Below, one piece after another: positions 62,024-64,000 of a stretch of DNA of 64,000 nucleotides (position 1 is its first letter; each line of letters starts with the position of its first letter). Source of the stretch: Winogradskyella bathintestinalis (GTDB taxonomy: Bacteria; Bacteroidota; Bacteroidia; Flavobacteriales; Flavobacteriaceae). The stretch is taken from NCBI RefSeq assembly GCF_030407435.1, contig NZ_JASDDK010000002.1:838702-902701 (forward strand). Reading direction: 5' to 3'. Below the pieces are notes generated by a model, which was not told where the DNA came from, did no database searches, and saw only the letters and a list, made by a program, of their open reading frames with translations. The position numbers and the translations under genes are program-made.

Positions 62024-63598
62024 TTAGTTTGTAACCTCGACAGCTACAGGTGAAACTCCTTTCAATTGATATTTAGCATTGCCTTGTATCTTAGCATTGA
62101 TATCGAAAATTGTAACGACATCACCTTTACGTGCTCTACCTATTGCAGATTTAGCTTGACTGTTCATCTTTGTACCAGCAACAGCAACGGTTGGCTGACC
62201 AGGCACTTTGATTTTAAATGATGTTACATTTATCGGTAAATCAAATACAAAATCGTCAAGTTTTGCACCTACTGTACCAATTTCTAAATTACGCTTAGGT
62301 AATTTTGCAATACCATCTTTACCAGAAATCGTTCCCGTTGGTTTTGGTATATCTTTAATTCTAAACGTTTGTTGATCGCTTGCTCTTGAACCATCGTCCA
62401 GGGTAGCAGATACGTTAATTGTAACTTCTCTACCTGTACCAGGATTCATTACATACTTGCCAGTTCCTGAAGCTTTAGATAAACCTGAACCGCTTGCAGA
62501 TACTTTATTATCAGGTACACCTGCAAAAGATATAGTCATAGGATTGGCAACACCTCGATAAACAACATTCATCTTATCTGCAGAAATAGTCGCAGAATTT
62601 GGTCTCGGCACCACTACATAATTCCCTATAATTGGAATATCTAAAGGTTTACCATCTTCTAAAAATGTAAATTTACCTTCAATATTTTGTTCACCAACAT
62701 TACCTACAGTAAAATCTAAACGTGCAGCACCTGTAGAATCAATAGCATTTGCCAAATCAATTTCCTGTCCTTGAACGGTTAATTTTGTAGGGGTTACATT
62801 TGCGTATTTACCTAAAACTACACGACCTTGAAATTTTTCACCCGCAAAAAACGCAGATTTATCAGCTAATACGATGGCTTGATAATTTTTTAATGATGTA
62901 GCATCACTAACAAGATTTCCTAGAAAACCATTATAAATGTTAGTTTCTGTAGCTTTTACGTCATTTTGCATCGCTGTTAACTTAGTGTAAGATGCAATAG
63001 CTGGAAAACCTTGGAAATGATAATCTAACCATTTTTTCTTAGCACCTTCACCATCCACAACAGGATCTAATGAAAAACGCTTTTCAATATTTGCAATTAC
63101 TGGTTGCCACTTGCCTTCATTAGGAAGTACAGCTTTAATATCTTTTTTGTATTTCTCAATAGCTGCGACTATTTCGTCACCTCTTTTGGTATAACGGTCG
63201 CCAGTAAACCATAGTTCATCAAGCTTATCACCTTTGTCCATTTCTTCATATGGCAACTCACCGTTATCTTCTCTTTCATAGCCACCATTTTTTACAATAT
63301 CTCGCTCCTTAACGGTTCCTAGAAATTTGTAAAATTCATCTGAAATGAGGCTTATTTGTTTCGCTTTTTGATTTGCTGCTGCAAAATCCTCAGGCTTTTC
63401 TTCAGCTTGCGATTCTAATTGTCTTAGAATACCAGTGTTTGAAGATGTAGCTAATTCGTTTGCGCTAGCAAATTTCGTGTTCATTAATCCAAATGCAGAT
63501 AATACTTCTTTTGACATGGTCATTGCGATCATGGCAATAAATACCAAGTACATTAGATTAATCATTTTTTGCCTTGCGGACTGTTTTCCTCCTGCCAT
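62024..63598 (-). CDS. gldM: Gliding motility / type IX secretion motor protein GldM
   Basis: 524 residues. It starts MAGGKQSARQKMINLMYLVF with the single TM (about 13-35) that inserts in the GldL ring and is followed by a helical D1 and then beta-rich D2-D4 domains (for example FFAGEKFQGRVVLGKYANVT; ISADKMNVVYRGVANPMTIS). It spans the periplasm and passes the proton-driven torque to GldK/GldN. Order gldL-gldM-gldN is standard. Confidence 0.95.
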   Translation of the reverse strand: MAGGKQSARQKMINLMYLVFIAMIAMTMSKEVLSAFGLMNTKFASANELATSSNTGILRQLESQAEEKPEDFAAANQKAKQISLISDEFYKFLGTVKERDIVKNGGYEREDNGELPYEEMDKGDKLDELWFTGDRYTKRGDEIVAAIEKYKKDIKAVLPNEGKWQPVIANIEKRFSLDPVVDGEGAKKKWLDYHFQGFPAIASYTKLTAMQNDVKATETNIYNGFLGNLVSDATSLKNYQAIVLADKSAFFAGEKFQGRVVLGKYANVTPTKLTVQGQEIDLANAIDSTGAARLDFTVGNVGEQNIEGKFTFLEDGKPLDIPIIGNYVVVPRPNSATISADKMNVVYRGVANPMTISFAGVPDNKVSASGSGLSKASGTGKYVMNPGTGREVTINVSATLDDGSRASDQQTFRIKDIPKPTGTISGKDGIAKLPKRNLEIGTVGAKLDDFVFDLPINVTSFKIKVPGQPTVAVAGTKMNSQAKSAIGRARKGDVVTIFDINAKIQGNAKYQLKGVSPVAVEVTN

Positions 63599-63644
63599 TT
63601 CTAATTAGTTTTTAATTGTTAAAAAATTTGATTTAAAAAACCAA

Positions 63645-64000
63645 TTAGTTTTTGTTCATTGCAGATAACATACCACCATATACACCATTTAATGATGATA
63701 AGTTAGATGCCAAGGATTGCATTTGTTCTTTTAATTTAGTAGCGTTTTCAACAGCTTCCTCATTAATAGCTGCTTGACGATTTGCACTATCCATTTGTAC
63801 TTTATAAAGACTATTTAAAGATTCCATCTGTGCTGCTGCTAAAGTCATTTCTTCACTGTATTTCTTTTGAGCTTGCATGCTATCTACTGTAGGAGAAATT
63901 CCTTTTGCTGCACCTTCAAAGTTTTTAATGCTATCACCTAAACTTGCCATAAGCGCACCATCAATTTTAGCCTCTTTTAATAAATTGTCTAATTTTTTAG
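63645..64000 (-). CDS. gldL: Gliding motility protein GldL, C-terminal part (continues past the window)
   Basis: The frame is open to base 64000; the ATG at 63950 is internal. The visible end, LKEQMQSLASNLSSLNGVYG and MLSAMNKN, with Ala/Gln/Asn-rich helix before it, is the typical cytoplasmic C-terminus of GldL. GldL forms the pentameric proton-channel stator with GldM. 46 bp separate it from gldM. Confidence 0.92.
   Translation of the reverse strand, partial: KKLDNLLKEAKIDGALMASLGDSIKNFEGAAKGISPTVDSMQAQKKYSEEMTLAAAQMESLNSLYKVQMDSANRQAAINEEAVENATKLKEQMQSLASNLSSLNGVYGGMLSAMNKN

Overview
The window is AT-rich DNA from a member of the Bacteroidota, most likely a marine Flavobacteriaceae. Three things point there: a gldL-gldM-gldN cluster (type IX secretion and gliding) at the right edge, TAnnTTTG-type -7 boxes in front of several genes, and characteristic small families (DUF4293, DUF1599, DUF983, BT_3928, CPXCG). 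The genus cannot be read from the sequence.

Left part (1-18.7 kb) is accessory DNA. It holds the end of a TPR protein, a protein with a HEPN-like R-x4-H motif followed by a 49-codon ORF, and a complete Wadjet-type plasmid-defence operon (jetA-jetB-jetC-jetD, 2.4-8.4 kb). A convergent PD-(D/E)XK-like protein abuts jetD. Next comes a tightly packed, minus-strand block of 16 genes (9.1-17.2 kb) coding for many short single-TM proteins, three peptidoglycan-hydrolase-like folds (one without its zinc ligands), two peptidoglycan-binding proteins, two annexin-like proteins, a holin-like protein, a spanin-like overlapping pair, a beta-propeller protein and an HExxH protein. No capsid, terminase, portal or tail gene is recognisable. 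I read the block as part of a tailless-virus-like element or an undescribed envelope-penetrating module; this is inference. It meets, head to head, a large serine recombinase whose N-terminus looks clipped and whose ORF runs into a tRNA-Arg(ACG) gene, marking one end of an integrated island. I saw no second attachment copy, so the island probably continues past the left edge. A palindrome centred on CTTTCGCGAAAG occurs three times in this part and was not seen in the rest.

Right part (18.7-64 kb) looks like core chromosome. In order: a sulfur module (TauE/SafE exporter and a CstB-like persulfide dioxygenase-rhodanese); clpS, prmA, tpiA; an OppB-type permease, a DoxX-like protein, DUF1599; folP, a lipoprotein and the c-di-AMP synthase cdaA; a decayed gene; an MsbA-like ABC exporter, truA, a phosphoesterase, DUF4293, rho, a SpoU methyltransferase; and regulators (two AraC-type proteins, a CHASE3-PAS histidine kinase with a single-domain response regulator, a SYLF protein).

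From 44.3 to 49.9 kb lies a probable stress regulon: a histidine kinase and an NtrC-type sigma-54 activator, followed by a near-consensus -24/-12 promoter that faces a Cys-rich small protein, a 45-residue ORF, glutamate dehydrogenase, a GreA/GreB-type factor and two coiled-coil proteins. After an initiator tRNA-Met come an LRR protein, a complete RND efflux operon (adaptor, pump, TolC), an ABC-F ATPase, DUF983, a FAD oxidoreductase and the gld genes.
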